DNA from: Owenia fusiformis
Taxonomy: Eukaryota > Annelida > Polychaeta > Sabellida > Oweniidae
Direction of reading: 5' to 3'
NCBI GenBank assembly: GCA_903813345.2
Contig: CAIIXF020000003.1
Span: 13,158,931-13,222,930 of the forward strand
Length of the DNA stretch: 64,000 bases
A model generated the notes under the pieces. It worked only from the letters and a program-made list of their open reading frames with translations, ran no database searches and was not told the DNA's origin. The translations under genes and the position numbers were made by a program. Shown here piece by piece: positions 37,631 through 52,600 of this stretch. Each line of letters begins with the position of its first letter. Positions within the stretch are counted from its first letter, which is position 1.

Positions 37631-40600
37631 CTGAAACACATTATTATTATTAAGTGAAAGTGTTGGTTTTGCAAATTGGCGCATGCTTTTGTTTAATGAG
37701 CAAGGGGCATAACACATTCCCTGTCCTTCCAGAGAAAACCATGGAAATCCAATTATATAATTGGATTTCCATGTTTTCTCTGGAAGGACAGTTTTAACTC
37801 TCCCCATTTAAGAGTATTGTCCGAGCAGTTTGCTCAAACAGATTTCTTAGATTTTTATTCAAATGTGACAATAGTAACAATGTTAAAGAATTTATATTTA
37901 ATGTTTTAATGTGGACAGAAAACAATTCCAAAAATCAGAAGTCCAATGGAATTTGTAACACATGAAATATTGAAGTAGAAATTCATAAACACTTATTTGT
38001 CAATTGCATAATTGCAAAAAATGTGTAACTATTCAAAATCTAAATTTTATTTTACAACAATGAAGGATATTTTGAGATTAAATGCCATAGAAACCGACAA
38101 GTGTTTAAACACAAGTTTGAAATTTGGAAATTAAGGAATAGTAAAATGTATAACCTACAAGTTCTGTATACCTGTTATTACCATTGTATATTATGAAAAA
38201 ATTGTAAATGTTTTAATTAATTATAAGTAAATAAAGTTTATTAATAAAAAGAACTCAGATCAGCTCAGATCAGTGAATTGCCTCATAAAATCAGACCATG
38301 TTTCTGGTGAAACAGAAAGATGCTATGCGTATCAGAATGACCGTCGTCGTGCCAATATATGTATTTAAAAACGACATGTTTAAAAATATATTACGTATCA
38401 GTTGTGCGTCGTAACGTATCTCAATGTGGTTTCATATTTTACGCGTGCTGCGATGGTTACTATTACCATAATGTTTACTTACCGGCAAATAATCTTTAAT
38501 GGTTTCTGCAGCCCAGGTCCTTCAACTGTGAACTCGCCTCTGGTCAGTGGTTTCAGAAGGGGATTCTTGAATTCAGCTCGCACAATGAACTCTTCACCGA
38601 CAACTACGGACTCTGGGGCAGTAATAATAATATCAGGCTTCTTTAATCGGAAATCGTCGACTTCACAATATACCTGGTTTGTCTCAACAACGCGTGCCAG
38701 TGCGTGCATCCTCATCATGGCCATGTCGACCAGTTTATCAAGGTAATCGGTTGGTTTGATATTCAAATATAAGTAACTCTCTAAAATTAGAAAAAATACA
38801 ATATGCTACAAATATGATACACCAACCATAAAAGAATCACTTGGTACTCGGAGAATGAGTTTCCTAAATAGAAAAGTAGCTCTCGTATGGACAATATGAT
38901 ATGTACATGTACTGTACCAAAAATGATGTCTTGCACCATGAAATATATTCTTAATGGAAAGGTTTGTTTCGTATGTACATACTGTATCTCGAGTGATGTC
39001 TTGAACCATAAAATATATTTGAATAAAATGTTAGCTCTAACACATGGTCACCCAAAACTACAGTTAATTAGCCTGATATTTCAGATCATAAACATCCAGC
39101 TGACATCTCTATCTCACCTTGTCCAGGTTGAAGACTCACACTGTCTTTAAGCTGTTTCACCTGAGTACCCGGCACGCCGGTGTACGCTACAACCTTCGCC
39201 GTAACCATGACGTCTACATTGCGTACTTTGTCCGAATTATTCTTTATCTTAAAAGTCACTTTGACGGGATCTCCAATCAAGACATTGTCAGAGTCGATCA
39301 TGTCCATGAACACATCCTAAATAAATATTTTATGGGCTTATAGTTAATTTCAAAATAGTAGAAAATGATACAGGGGACAGACGATTGAGGGGGTATAGGT
39401 TTGGTGATTTAAGGGAATCAATTTTGTAATGTTCAACTATGCGGATAGTATATCCCAACAATACAATTTACTTTTGAAATTGAATAAATCGACAAAAATG
39501 ATGGAATTATCAATAGTCTGTGCGGAACATACAAAATATATACATTGTAGATGATCACTCAATTAAAATAATATAATACTGAATATTTGTTATTTGTAAT
39601 TAAGAGGCATGTACACTGTACATGTATATGCTTCCATGACAAGATTGTTAAATCCGCAATCCCGCCATCTATTAGATTTGGCAACCGGGAAATTTTATTG
39701 GATACAATATCAATCCGTCGATCTGGCGATGTTTGAATCATAATTTTGACCTTAATCATAAGTTTAATTAGAAAAGGTCAAATTTATGGCAAATTTGATG
39801 ACGTTTTTTTAAATCGTTAAAAATAAACAGGATAAGTGATCCAAAAAAGGATTTCCGGTTGACAAAGTTACAGTTATTATAAAAAGACGTAATGGAAGGG
39901 TATCGATATGGTGAACTTTTTGAACACACGTTTCTCTTTAACAAGTCATAAAAAAATTCTGATATTTTTACACATCGTCAATTAAATAGTCATCTTTTGA
40001 ATGGTAACAATATAATTTGAAATAAATGTATATGCTTTTTTCTAAATTGTATTAGAAAACACATCAGACACTTCTTTTGTTCTTGGTATCATATGTTCGG
40101 AATGAAATGAAACATCTATCCGAACCTCACTGAAACAAAATGACATAAACACAACGTGTTCAGGTCTCTCAATATTGTAATTGATCAAAGGAAAGTTTGG
40201 TTGATTTTTAAAAAGTATCTTGTTAATGAAATAAAAGGTTTATATTTTTTTTTTATCTATTTTGGGGTTTTTTGTTTTAATTTTTTGAATACTTTTTTAA
40301 AATCAACCAAAATTTCCTTTATATAACTATAATAATATTGAGAGGTCTAAGGAAATGTTGTATATGCTATTTTGTTCTAACATACTGTAACAAGCTTCGG
40401 AAAGATATTTTATTTAATTCTCAAGAATTGGTAGAAAGGAACAAAAAACAATTGCACTAAAAACAAAAAATGTTAACAAAAACAGTTATAAAAAAAAATA
40501 TATAAATAGTTTTCACATTAAATTGTTGTCAATCAGTCAAAATTATAAAACGAACTGTGTTTTTACAGAATGTTTTCAATAATTGGTTTAAGAGAAAAAC

Positions 40601-43600
40601 ATTGTTGAATTCAGTTCACCATATCGATACCAATCCTTTGGGACTTTTTGATGAACCAGAACCTATATTCAATGCGTTGTGAGAAATGTATATAGTTTTT
40701 ATTTTGTTCAAATAACATTCATTTCAGAAATGTACATGTGTTTATATTCCTTGAGCTATGATCACAGATTAGCTATCAGACGAACTATAGTGACGTTGGA
40801 TATAAGCTCAGAATTCATTTGAATCTAAAACAATGGAATTACGTCGACAGCCCTTATATGTTAATATTTGACACTCACATTGTCTTTCTGGTTGTACAAG
40901 TTTTTAGTATTTTCGTCGGTGCTTGCAGCGTGCCAAACTGCTGTCCTCTCCATCAGAGTTCCTACAAGGTAGTGACACACTTTTGAACAGGTAAGGTATA
41001 ACGCCAAATCGAATATTCACGTTGATGTTTATGTATTTATAAAATGTAAGGATCGCTTTATAAGTTCAGCTTTCTGGGTAAGGGGCAAATGATATGTATG
41101 ACACGGGAGCGTAGTGTTTTCTTGTATGGTACAGAGCACCATCGTCATTGTTAAGTGTTATATGTTCCATCGATAGTCTAGTAACGCACTTAGATTCTGG
41201 TACTTATAGCACTCATCTTAATGGTTACACACTGTTAAGATTGGAATACAACCAACAACCAACTGACCTTCTCTGTACTTGTATACATGTGTGATATCTT
41301 CTCTATCAGACCATCTTGTAGCTTTACTACTCGGTGCCTTCGTGCTGATGCATCTTCCAATCCTACAACAACAACCATTCTAACTAACTAGCCATACAAT
41401 ACAAAAACATGTAGTCGTATTTTCTTTACGTTATTACTTTTTTTATTGTAATTGAAAAGTGTAATTGTAGGATGTACGATTAGCCCTAAAAGAGCATCAG
41501 TACAAATGAAATTTACAAATATGAAAAATGCAGTCTCGGATGATTTAATTCGTTAATGTATGTATGTATGTACATGTATATCTTTATTGCCCTTCATGAA
41601 AAGGAGATACATATATACAGTGTACAATGAAAATGATGCTGATATATAATACTGCGTCATTTGTTTATGATACAGTAGTGAATGCATTACGAGGACGAGG
41701 TATTTCTTCAATTATAACTACTCTAGTCGTATGTTAACTCACTATTAAAAAGGTCAAGATTACAATACTTTTTTCGATGTTTGTAATAATCGTTAATACG
41801 AAATTGTAACGATTTGCCTAAATCCTTAATATTAGTTATCAGTATGAAATTTGTTTAAATGTGCCACTAATTAGGTAATATACAGGGTGGGCCAAAAAAA
41901 AGTTCACCCTTTTTCATTTTAATCTAATTTTCTTATTTTTGATGCAATGCCTCTAAAAATTGATATGTATATAGCTCAGACATTTCTGTACATGTTGTTA
42001 GGATTTGAGTGAAATTTATGCAACAATGTTGTCATGACACCTAAAATATATTTATGGTGTGTCATGAAAAAAAAACCAGAAATTCACTTCATTTACAAAA
42101 TGGCGGATTTCAAAAAAAGGAGGGAAATTTGAAAAGAAGTTATCATGGTAAATATAATTTTTATGTCAGTTAATGCAAAATATTACAAAGTAGAGTGTTA
42201 ATTAATAGTCAGAGTTGATGATAAACATCTCTTTAAACAATTAAGTACTCTTATAAACACCCGATACTACCATAGATGAGTTGGTCAACAAGTTACTGAA
42301 AATCCATGGTTTTATCCAATTTTCCTCATTTTTACGTTCACAATATTGATAATAATTTGATGGTTTTATGTAATACACTTATGATATAATTACAAATGAA
42401 TAAGTTATTAAATTCTACACAATATAATTTGTACAAGATGCCATTTTAATTCTGTTCATGCTTTATAGTGCAGGGAAAAGGGGTACTCAGAGTTGGGAAT
42501 ACTAATACTGGTGATTTTATTCCAAGCTCAGAGTCATTGGGCACCCCTTAAGAGTTGAGTTCAAACTGGGATTAATGAAAATTACTATTTAAAAATGAAC
42601 TGCAATTCTTTTTCAGTAACTGTCACAGGATATCATGCCTCCCCTATCAGATGAACTAGAAAAACATGTTCATAGTGTTCCCATCCATTCAGTTCAAGAA
42701 CTCCAACAAAGAATAACTTTATGTTGGGAACAATTATCACAACAATCAATTAACGCGGCAATAAATAAATGGCGTCATAGACTAAAACTGGTTGTGCAGG
42801 AACAAGGAGGACATATTGAACATTAACTTTAAAAACAAAACAGCCAAAGACACACCTAATGTTATATATCAACCTTGTTTAGAAATGTCTCAGTTATCTA
42901 CATATCAATTTTTTAAGGGATTGCATCAAAAATAAAAAAATGAGATTAAAATGAAAAAGGGTGAACTTTTTTTTGGCCCACCCTGTATATCATACGTGTT
43001 TTGCTGAAACTGCTTTTGGTATCGACCATCCTTTCCATATATCCAGTGAACACGATCTGCATTCACCTCGGCAAACATAAACCGCGCGTCGTAAGGCAGG
43101 TCTACGAGACCATCTTTAATGGCGTTCAATGAACAGGGACCAGCGCAATATAAGCCTGTAATTAATAAAAATGATGTTGCTAGCTGATCGTTATATCTCT
43201 TTAAATTGGTAGTTTATTAATCAAAAGGCCATGAGTATACCAAGTTGGGCTCATCCGATTGTTATGCAATATGCCTGGATACAGTGGACAGATTGAACCA
43301 TTGTTGATAGCTCCAGGCCACGCCCAATACCAAACAAACTTCATCAACTGTCGTTTAGTGAATATACTTATACTTGAACTGGTTGAAATTGTAATATTTT
43401 GGACGGAGTGCAACTGCATTTTAAATGAAATAATGCACGTTTCTTTTTAAATAAAAATTAGGCTTAAAACTGGCCATTGGTAGTTGAAAAGCTCAAAGGA
43501 ATTTTAAATATGTGACTCAATAATGGTTTATGAAATTATATTGATACAAAATCTCCTTACCTTCGCTCGTTTCCTGAGGCGTTGCATCAATTGCTTGCCA

Positions 43601-46600
43601 ACCATTACATCCTTCTGGGAGGTCTGGTCTGGCCATCCACACATCATTCCAGACGTGGAAGTTCCTAAAAAATGACACGTGCAATCAACAGACATATGAG
43701 AGGAGTTTCTATATAGCTTTGAAATCTCGCTAATTCTCGTTTTCATTAGATTTTAAGAACATTATACCTCTAATATACTCATACCAAGGAGGATTGGAAG
43801 CCATGATTCAAAATCGATCAAAATGGAGTTTGACCCGTGTCTACTAATCAACATTAGAGTTTAAGCAAGAGTTTAAGCAAGCGATATTTTTCACAACGAC
43901 ACCGTAAACGTAAATCCAACGTACATGTAGTCTACTTCAAATACCCGATCAGCTACCTTCAGGGCTGTGTTTAGAACGGGAGATTTGCAATTTCGCTTCA
44001 GTGTCAACTGAAATCATTATACCCATGTCTATTGAATCACGCGGTACTAACTCACCGGGGCGTATCGAAACCAAAACGCCCCGCAAAAAACGTTAATTTG
44101 AATTTTAAACATACCCTTTCTTTGGAGAATCAATGATTGTGAGTCTCACAGAGCACCGTTTTTCGTCAAACTTGTTCCATTAAAACCTTCACAGAAATAC
44201 CTTTCACTCGAGACATTGCTTTTGTGTACAGAGGCGCTCGTTTTAGCGGCTTTTTGGTCCCCAGATGTGAGAAGATGATTTCCTATGCATTGCTTAGAGT
44301 CTCAATTATGCCAATACTATCACGTGCAAATCTTGTCACGTGTCACTTGTTCACATGTGGTGTATTTGTTTTTTCGCCCAAATTTTGTGCAGGTTATAGA
44401 TCAAGTCGATAGGTTGAATAAAGATATCCAATTTTATTTTAAATTAAATCGATGCTGTGAAATAGCTTACTGGACTCATCTCTGAATAGCCATAAGTACA
44501 TGTTTGTTTTTGAGTTTTGATTTGCGTAAGAATAGGAACATAGGAAAGATAGGTACATGAATGCACAATTTAGTACCAACAAAAAGTTCTAAAAAGTAAC
44601 CCCAATGTCCTGTTTAAGAACCCCTATATTTACTTTTGAAAATGGATTCTAGCAATACTACCCAATATGAATCTACTTGTTGAGACTCTATCAACTTGAG
44701 TTCTTCTGAGAAAATAAGAATTTCAGCAAAGGTGCATTGACTTATATTGGGAAATACACGTACCATTGATCAATAACTTGGCATCGGGATATCATCATGT
44801 ATGTCACCATATAGGGGTTCTTAAACAGGCTTCTTAAAGCTTAACTAAGGCCTTTTCGAAATATTTGGTTCGCATTAATTATGAGTAGAACTACACGGTA
44901 GTTCATTCGCACCAGATGGAGTCGTTATTATATTCTTCCAGCGGCTGGTTATCCCAACTCCAGTAGTTATCTATAGTAAGGCTCGCATCAGTGTCGTGAG
45001 CTGAGGCAAAATTCGTCACACTTCTTACAGGAATTCCGAGACATCTGCAAACTACATAATATCAAAGGAATTCTCGATTAATAATGGTTAGCTTGTGTAC
45101 CTGTAGATGTGGATATTATCAATACACTTTATGGCTATGGTTAAAACTTGCAACTTGCAAACTTCATGAAAATAGGTTGATTTAAAATATTGTTATTCAA
45201 TTATTTTGGAGAAAACCCAATCGAACAAGACTAATTGTATATCTTTGTTCCAGCCGTATGCATCCAATCGAAAAAATATCTTGTCACATCAGTTTCAGTC
45301 CAATTATTTTGTTTTATATAGTTACCTTCGTCTGGCCTTTTGACCTTTGCTATGTATTTAAGCTCATAATTTTTTAGATCCCTATTTACATCGCTTAAAG
45401 ACCACCTTTTAGTTCCTTTTATGTCTTAAAACCCAAGAGATACTTACTTGAAGTGACAACACCAGAGAACACCCAACACTGTCCAAAGCTAACAGATTTC
45501 TTTGTTCGCCAATATTCTTCCAAGATTTTAACTGAGCCACCCCAGGCTAATGGTGAGGTCCCGCCAGAGTAATCTCCGCTCCAATTACCCACCAAAACCC
45601 CATTGTTATCTTGTGCATTTACCTTGGATGGATAACAGAAAAATTGACAAATATGCAAAACATCAACGGTTATTTACGTATGCTAAGAGATATGTAAACG
45701 CAATTAAGTACCAACGAGAAAATACCATAAATGGGCACAGAACACAACAATAACAAGAATCTCAGAGTACAGTACACAAAGGAAATTAAACCCCAATTAT
45801 TCAAGATCACAATCCAACGTGAAAGAAAATAGTTTAATCCCCTCCCCACCATTCAGGTACCAATATCACAATCCGAGATCATAACACCAAGGGGCATAAC
45901 TTTCATACTGGAGTCATTAAAATACACATTGAAAAATAATATTGATAGTTAATACTCAAAAATAGTTAATATGTATTATCTAGTATTCAAACTATATAGA
46001 ACATTCAGTCTAGAATGATGAGGGACAGACAAAGCATTTTAAACATTTGTTGGGTACTCTTTGAGATGAATCATTTGAGCTTGATATGTACATGCAATTT
46101 TGATGTTACTTACAATCGAAGATATTTTTCTAGCCACAAGGACTGGGTTATTCATTCGCTTTTCAACCATTCCAGACTGCTCAAGTAGATAGAAACAGCA
46201 ATCGAGCATGAAGTCCTCAAACTACAAATAAACGGAAATGTGCAAGGTGTTGTGCAATTTAAATTCCAATTAAAAAAGATTCAGAAAAAGCAAGCTTTGG
46301 CCTCTTCGTACTATTTGAATGTTCACTATATAATACAACAGATTAACCGTTCCAACGTGCAGGGTTGTTATAATACGTATAAAATATAATAATATGATAA
46401 AAATAAATAAATAAAATATAATAATTACGTAAAATAAAATGATTGCCCCTAAGGAAGCTGTTGCCAACAGTCCATGAAAGTAGACTTTGAAAAAAAACAA
46501 AAAGTTAAACTTTGAAAAAAAACAAAGAGGTGAACTTTGAAAAAGAACAAAGAGGTGAACTTTGAAAAAAAACAAAGAGGTGAACTTTGAAAAAGAACAA

Positions 46601-49600
46601 AGAGTTAAACTTTGAAAAAAAACATAGAGGTGAACTTTGAAAAAACAAAGAGGTGAACTTTGAAAAAACAAAGAGGTGAACTTTGAAAAAACAAAGAGGT
46701 GAACTTTGAAAAAGAACAAAGAGGTGAACTTTGAAAAAGAACAAAGAGGTGAACTTTGAAAAAAACAAAGAGGTGAACTTTGAAAAAGAACAAAGAGGGG
46801 AACTTTGAAAAAGAACAAAGAGGTGAACTTTGAAAAAAGAACAAAAAGGTGAACTTTGAAAAAAGAACAAAGAGGTGAACTTTGAAAAAAGAAAGACAAA
46901 CTTTAAAATTCAAAGAAAGGTAATTAAGAGAACCCAAAAATTCAAGAAATTCTTCGTTACCTGGCCAAAATTCCACGGCTTGGGGCGGATATTGTTCCAC
47001 GTTCCCGAGTATATTTTTCCACTCTCATTCAAAATGTATTCCTCAAGTAGTGCAGGATCATTCAAGAATACTTGATCATCTACAACAATCAATTGTTCAG
47101 AAATAAGATAAATGTTAGTTTTAGCGGTAAAATCATAGTACTATACCCTTGCAATATAAAAGCTATCAGCAGGATGTATTTTACCAGGTTCCTTGATCAA
47201 GTTTAAGTTAATACAAAAGAATATTTGCAACATAATAGATATAAGACTATCAAACAGCATACAGAAAAATCGTCGCATGAGAATAACTTTGTACTATCTC
47301 ACATTTTTACGGAACTGAGAAATCAAGGTTTGAAAGTTTAGAGGTCTGTATCTTACTTAGTATTGCTATGTGAAACTTGACTTTTTGTATGTCACCTGGT
47401 CTCACCCTAGAGATATCTTATATGAAATATCATACCTTGAAACAATTTACAAGATCCTTTTTTAAAACTATGGAAATGGAGTTGATACAATTTCCCACCG
47501 GAATAACAGCTTATTTCTAATTTCAAATTGTCATATCTGATATCAACTGTTTCAACCAATTAACTCTCTAAGAATTGGTCATGTGACTTGCAAAACTTGG
47601 AGTTATAACAATCTTATATTAAAACAAAGTATGCCAATATGCATGTTATTGTAGTTCAGAATGAAAAATAATGTTTTGCTTTGTAAAAAAATCTTCAAAA
47701 ACCAAAGAATATTATTCAATAAAATAAAGAAAATTCAATTTATAAAACTTTAAAATCAATTTCTCAAATAAGTACAATTATTTCTTAATTTTGGAATCTC
47801 AGGACACCCTTCAAAAATAATTTATTGCCTTTGAAACTAAGGCAGAAGTACAATGCATTGAAACCAATGATGCCAATACGGTCCCCCACATATTTCCCTC
47901 GGTATAAACCATGTAGCCTAAACCTCCCAGCACATTACAATGTAGCCCCTAAGGGCCGGTCCGCTGGTCATTATCAGGTTATTTTTGATACAGACCAGTT
48001 GATTTTTTCACTGGGTATAGGAGAATAACATTGCAACTGGTCCGTAATTCCATTTTGACCAGCAGGTTTCAGACCCTTAGGGCCTAAGATATAACCAATT
48101 TTTATTACATGCACATGGAAGAAATTTGAAAATAGAAAAATAATTTCTAATTCATTTTAGATTAATGAAAGTGATGAAACCTCGATTTAGGTACATGTAA
48201 TCACATTTTGTTCATTGGGATGCAGCTATCATTATCCATTCATTTTCTGTTGTTTGCTACTCTGTGGAGTACAATTGGGAATTGAAGCAATTGTAGAAGT
48301 GGAGACTAAGAGTGGCTCTTTGTAAAGAAATTGAACCACTTTGTTACTTTTCCAAAATAAAATGTAGATGATCTAAAAACAATGATCCCAAAAATGCAAA
48401 AGAAAAGACAAATCTGAAAAACATACTTAGTCTAGTAATAAAATAACTAAAAAGATCCCAGATGTTCAGTGAAAAGCGCAAAGTAAATCATAGATGAAGA
48501 GAAAATAAAATAAGTGTTTTAAGGGACTATACTAACATAAAGATAACTCCTTATTGATATACGAGGGTTGTCCCAGAAGTAATGCACTATATGCTCTAAC
48601 TTTCTTTAATATTCTTCAATTCAGCTGAAATGTTGTGTATATAACAATTGAAGTTTTATCTATTATACCCTGAAGTTTCAGCATCAAGCATTAATATTAA
48701 GTCTTAATATGGTTGCTATAACAACATGGGGGTAGGGGTGGGCGGGGCAGGTACCAAATTTTCTAATTATGAAAAGATTTAAAGTGTTATTTTATTAATA
48801 TTTCTTTCCTTTAAATGATCAAAATAATTTGGAAATTGTTAAATTTATTCAGCATGATGTTAACCAAGTACAAATAATGACATTTAGCACTGTGATATCA
48901 TAATACCACATTTCAATAGTCAAGAATTCAAATACAGTCACAGTCAAGAAATTGTAAAAATGGCTGCAATTCTCACCTGATACCAGAAGGCCTTGCGTTT
49001 GGTGGCCTAATTTCATACCTCACTTGGACTCACAGCCACGCAAAACAATACTATCATGAAGAAAGTATGTAAGGAGTATATACCAGATAGAACTACAAAT
49101 ATGGGGTGGCAGAAGAGATTTAAAATAGACGATTTGACCCTGGATGACAACTCCAAACATGGGAGGCAAAATCTCCACAAGTCACAGTGGAAGAAATTGC
49201 CAAGAGTGTTTGACCTGACAGGCATCAAAAGTACATAACATGCAAAGGGCAATATTTTAAGAAAATGTGAAATGGGAAACTGTGCAATATACATCCATTA
49301 AATCTTGGATGTGCTCATGGTAATTTAGTATCTTAAAATGTATTTCTGAGCAAACTTCTTATAGCTACACAAAATGGTATTTGTTGATTAAATATTTCAT
49401 ATTTTAAATTTTTTATTCCTTTTGGCGTGACTGTATAACCTGCCCCGCCCTACCCAAACTCACCAACTTGATTTTATTATAACATCTATATAGTTTTATC
49501 AGTCAACATGAAATTTCTTAGAATAATCAAAATGTCTCTAAGGAACATTTACTGAAAATTTCATGGAAAAATATCAATTATTGATAACGTTAGAGCATAT

Positions 49601-52600
49601 AGTGCATTACTTCTGGGACAACCCTCGTAGTGTATGGTCAGTAAAAGTTAAAGCTAGTTTAAATAGATTTAGCTTTTTTCCACAAACTATAAAACATCAT
49701 TTTGAAAGAGATTTCAATAGTATCACACTACCCTACCACGTGACCACATTTAAAAATGATACAGGGTACGGTTAAGTTGCAAATGGGGCGGGTATTCTCT
49801 ATCTTTGTCAATTGGGCTTTTCTGGTAATAATACGTTGCAAACTGCTCGATGGATCTATACAAAGTATAGTAGAACATTTAGAATATGTGTAAAATCGAG
49901 TATACATTCAGAACTATGGAAATAAACAAACGTCCTCCATTTGCAACTTCCCTGTAGCCTGTACTTCTTTTAAAGGAATACAGGATACAGTATGGGGGTA
50001 TAGTAGTGTGAGTATACAGACAGTGATTGCCTTTGAGCAATGTAGTGCAAAATATGACAGTTACTATTTGTTTTGATTACTATATCTAGTATATAACCTA
50101 TTATTATGGTATCTATTTGAAGAAACAAATAAGTAGTCTTTCATTTTCAACATTTAATGATGACAGCTTCGTATATGCATTTCTATTGCATTTGGCCATT
50201 CAAACCCCTATAAGACCTGGTAGCAGGGAAGATAAAGGGTACCTTTGACTGCTCACATGATCTAATTAACTGGTCATTTGTACTTTTCATCTTCCTTGGT
50301 AGCAAGGATTTAGGTTTTCGAGGAAATTAGTAATTCTATTTCATATCTTGTGGCCATGAAAAATCCAATGAGCATCCATAATACAAAGAGTAATTGAGGG
50401 CATATAATTTGAATATGCATGGGATTACACATACTGTATCATTTTATTTTTTTTGATTTACTTGTAATAGTTCTAAAACTAAAACATGAAAGGCCAGGCA
50501 TGCAAACTGGCATGGTATTGTGTTACAAAACATTATTTCATTCTAGATACAATAACATGCATATTGGCATACTTCGTTTTAATATAAGATTGTTATAACT
50601 CCAAGTTTTGCAAGTCACATGACCAATTCTTAGAGAGTTGATTGGTTGAAACAGTTGGTATCAGATATGACAATTTGAAATTAGAAATAAGCTGTTTGTC
50701 TGGAGATGGTACAATTTCACACTGAATTCTAGCTTAAAGGGATCCAACACCTTACAAAACTTCTTAACGGAGAGGAATAAGGGAAAATGCTTGCCGTATT
50801 CTGAATCTGTGTATTTTTTAATGATTTTTCACCGTCTTAGAATTTCAATTTTTTTCCTTTGAAAAAATGAGATTTGCATTGTTTTCCAATTAGAAAAATG
50901 AGTAAACATGAATAGCTCGAAATCTAACGGTGAGATTTTGTTTTAAAAAATCATGGATATCAAGGCTAAATATAGCTATACAGTAAACATAAAAAAGCAA
51001 TGCTTGGACTCTTCATATTCACACAAAAAATTAATTAGTAAATGAGGTTTGATATTTGTGAGAATAAGTTATACGAGGTTCAATACTCTACAAACACCAG
51101 ACTACAGGGTGGATTAGGATCAATGACACACATAAAAATTAATTTAAAAATATTTCATGATTATTATCTCAAACAAAAGCAGTTAGCGAAGGATACGTTT
51201 CATTACACTCAATAATAGTTATCACTTTTGACTATATATACATATCTCATGGGAATGTATTTCCATCTGCTCAAGATATCATATTTTAGCTTCGAAAATC
51301 ACAATCGTTGGATAATACATTTGTCTCAGAATGATAGGCCACCCTGTAGCAATGTAGCTTTCACTTGAAGTGTACCCTTGAGAATAATGAACTTACTTTC
51401 AAATTGGTCTTGCTTTTGTGGTGTATGTGGCTTTTTAGCAAATCTGCCACGCTCATTTCTTTCCAGAACCATCTTGTTCAAATGTATCACTACTGTATAT
51501 GCGCATGTATAGACAGATGACATAGATATACATATAAATTATATATTGCACCTGTATTTACTTACATGGGAATATTCCCTTTGGAAAAATGCAAATGCAT
51601 GAACATATATTTTCATCTTATATATGACTTCAAGCTAACATATTATTTCATATTTATATTTTCATAGTTAGTTTAACATGAATAATAGATCCATGAGAAC
51701 AATATTCTTTGTTTTTTTTAAATTGATGGGTTTACTGTGAATTCAATAAATTACAATTTGCAAGGGGTAAGTATACTGTATGAGCTAGCTAGTGGCTTTG
51801 TATTTTATGTTAGGCCAGGGTAATTAAATTAGTTGTTTCTCTTTCTTATAATTTTCAAAATTGATACTGGAATGACGGTTTTTATATTACCTTTTTTGTC
51901 TATCTAAAATGCTGATGAGGGACGGGATGATTTTTTTCTTTAAAATAACTGTAAAAACAAATAACTAATTTTGAAGGAAATAAACTGAGTTTATGTTGAA
52001 TTTATATGTTGAAGTGAGCCTACTTTACTGGTATATTTGATCATATATCAGTCCCACGATATTGTCAATTATCCTGAAAGTGTTTCACACGCCATGGATG
52101 CGCGCGAGGTACGGTGTTTTTTCTCAGAAATGGCAGAAAAAAGGTGGAGGGGGGATTGTGCCACACGCGGGCAAGAATGAGAAACAACTAATTTAATTAC
52201 CCTAACCTTAGTTCATCCAGTAGTGTTTTTATATGCAGCTTAATAGCATAAAATATGTTGAATGAAGCATATGGTGTGGATTAGTCGTGTGACACACAAA
52301 CTGACCAATACATGAGGGTATTAGCTACTTTTCACATAAACCAAAGGAGGACAGTGCTTTTATTTCAACTGGGAGCTTACCTCCACACGACTGATCATGT
52401 GACCATGGTGGTGGTCCCCTTTAATGAGAGGGAATTGAGATGGGGCATGTATCTGAAATGAAAGCCTGTGTTTCAAATAGTAAAATTCCATGTCTATCTC
52501 AATTTTTTGAAAATGGCAGTTAGTACAAAGTTATTCTCATGCGACGAAATGTGAAGCTCATGAAAATTTGAGAAATATTTTTCAGGAATGTTTTGTTTTC

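Larger units (their letters stand above)
26864..39405 (-). repeat. right arm of the large inverted duplication
   Basis: Reverse-complement partner of 19462-26119. It is longer because a 5862-bp transposon plus one TTAA copy has inserted at 28391-34260. It includes the functional-looking last three exons of the transglutaminase. The outer edge falls in the intron between exons 12 and 13. Confidence 0.92.
47507..50694. repeat. inverted pair of ~170-bp arms in intron 4
   Basis: 47507-47678 and 50527-50694 are inverted copies with few mismatches (shared TGACTTGCAAAACTTGGAG and TATGCCAATATGCATGTTAT). They bracket a mariner-like element and may be ends of an older foldback. Confidence 0.75.

Noticed and set aside
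41883-42985. The ORF extension of exon 10 past QQNT as coding
   Set aside because: It runs into the mariner terminus. Using the GTATGA donor restores phase with exon 11 and the family sequence ISTK.
46270-47000. Three overlapping minus-strand ORFs of 121-209 codons
   Set aside because: They translate the 25-bp A/G-rich minisatellite and end in intron or exon 5 sequence in the wrong frame.
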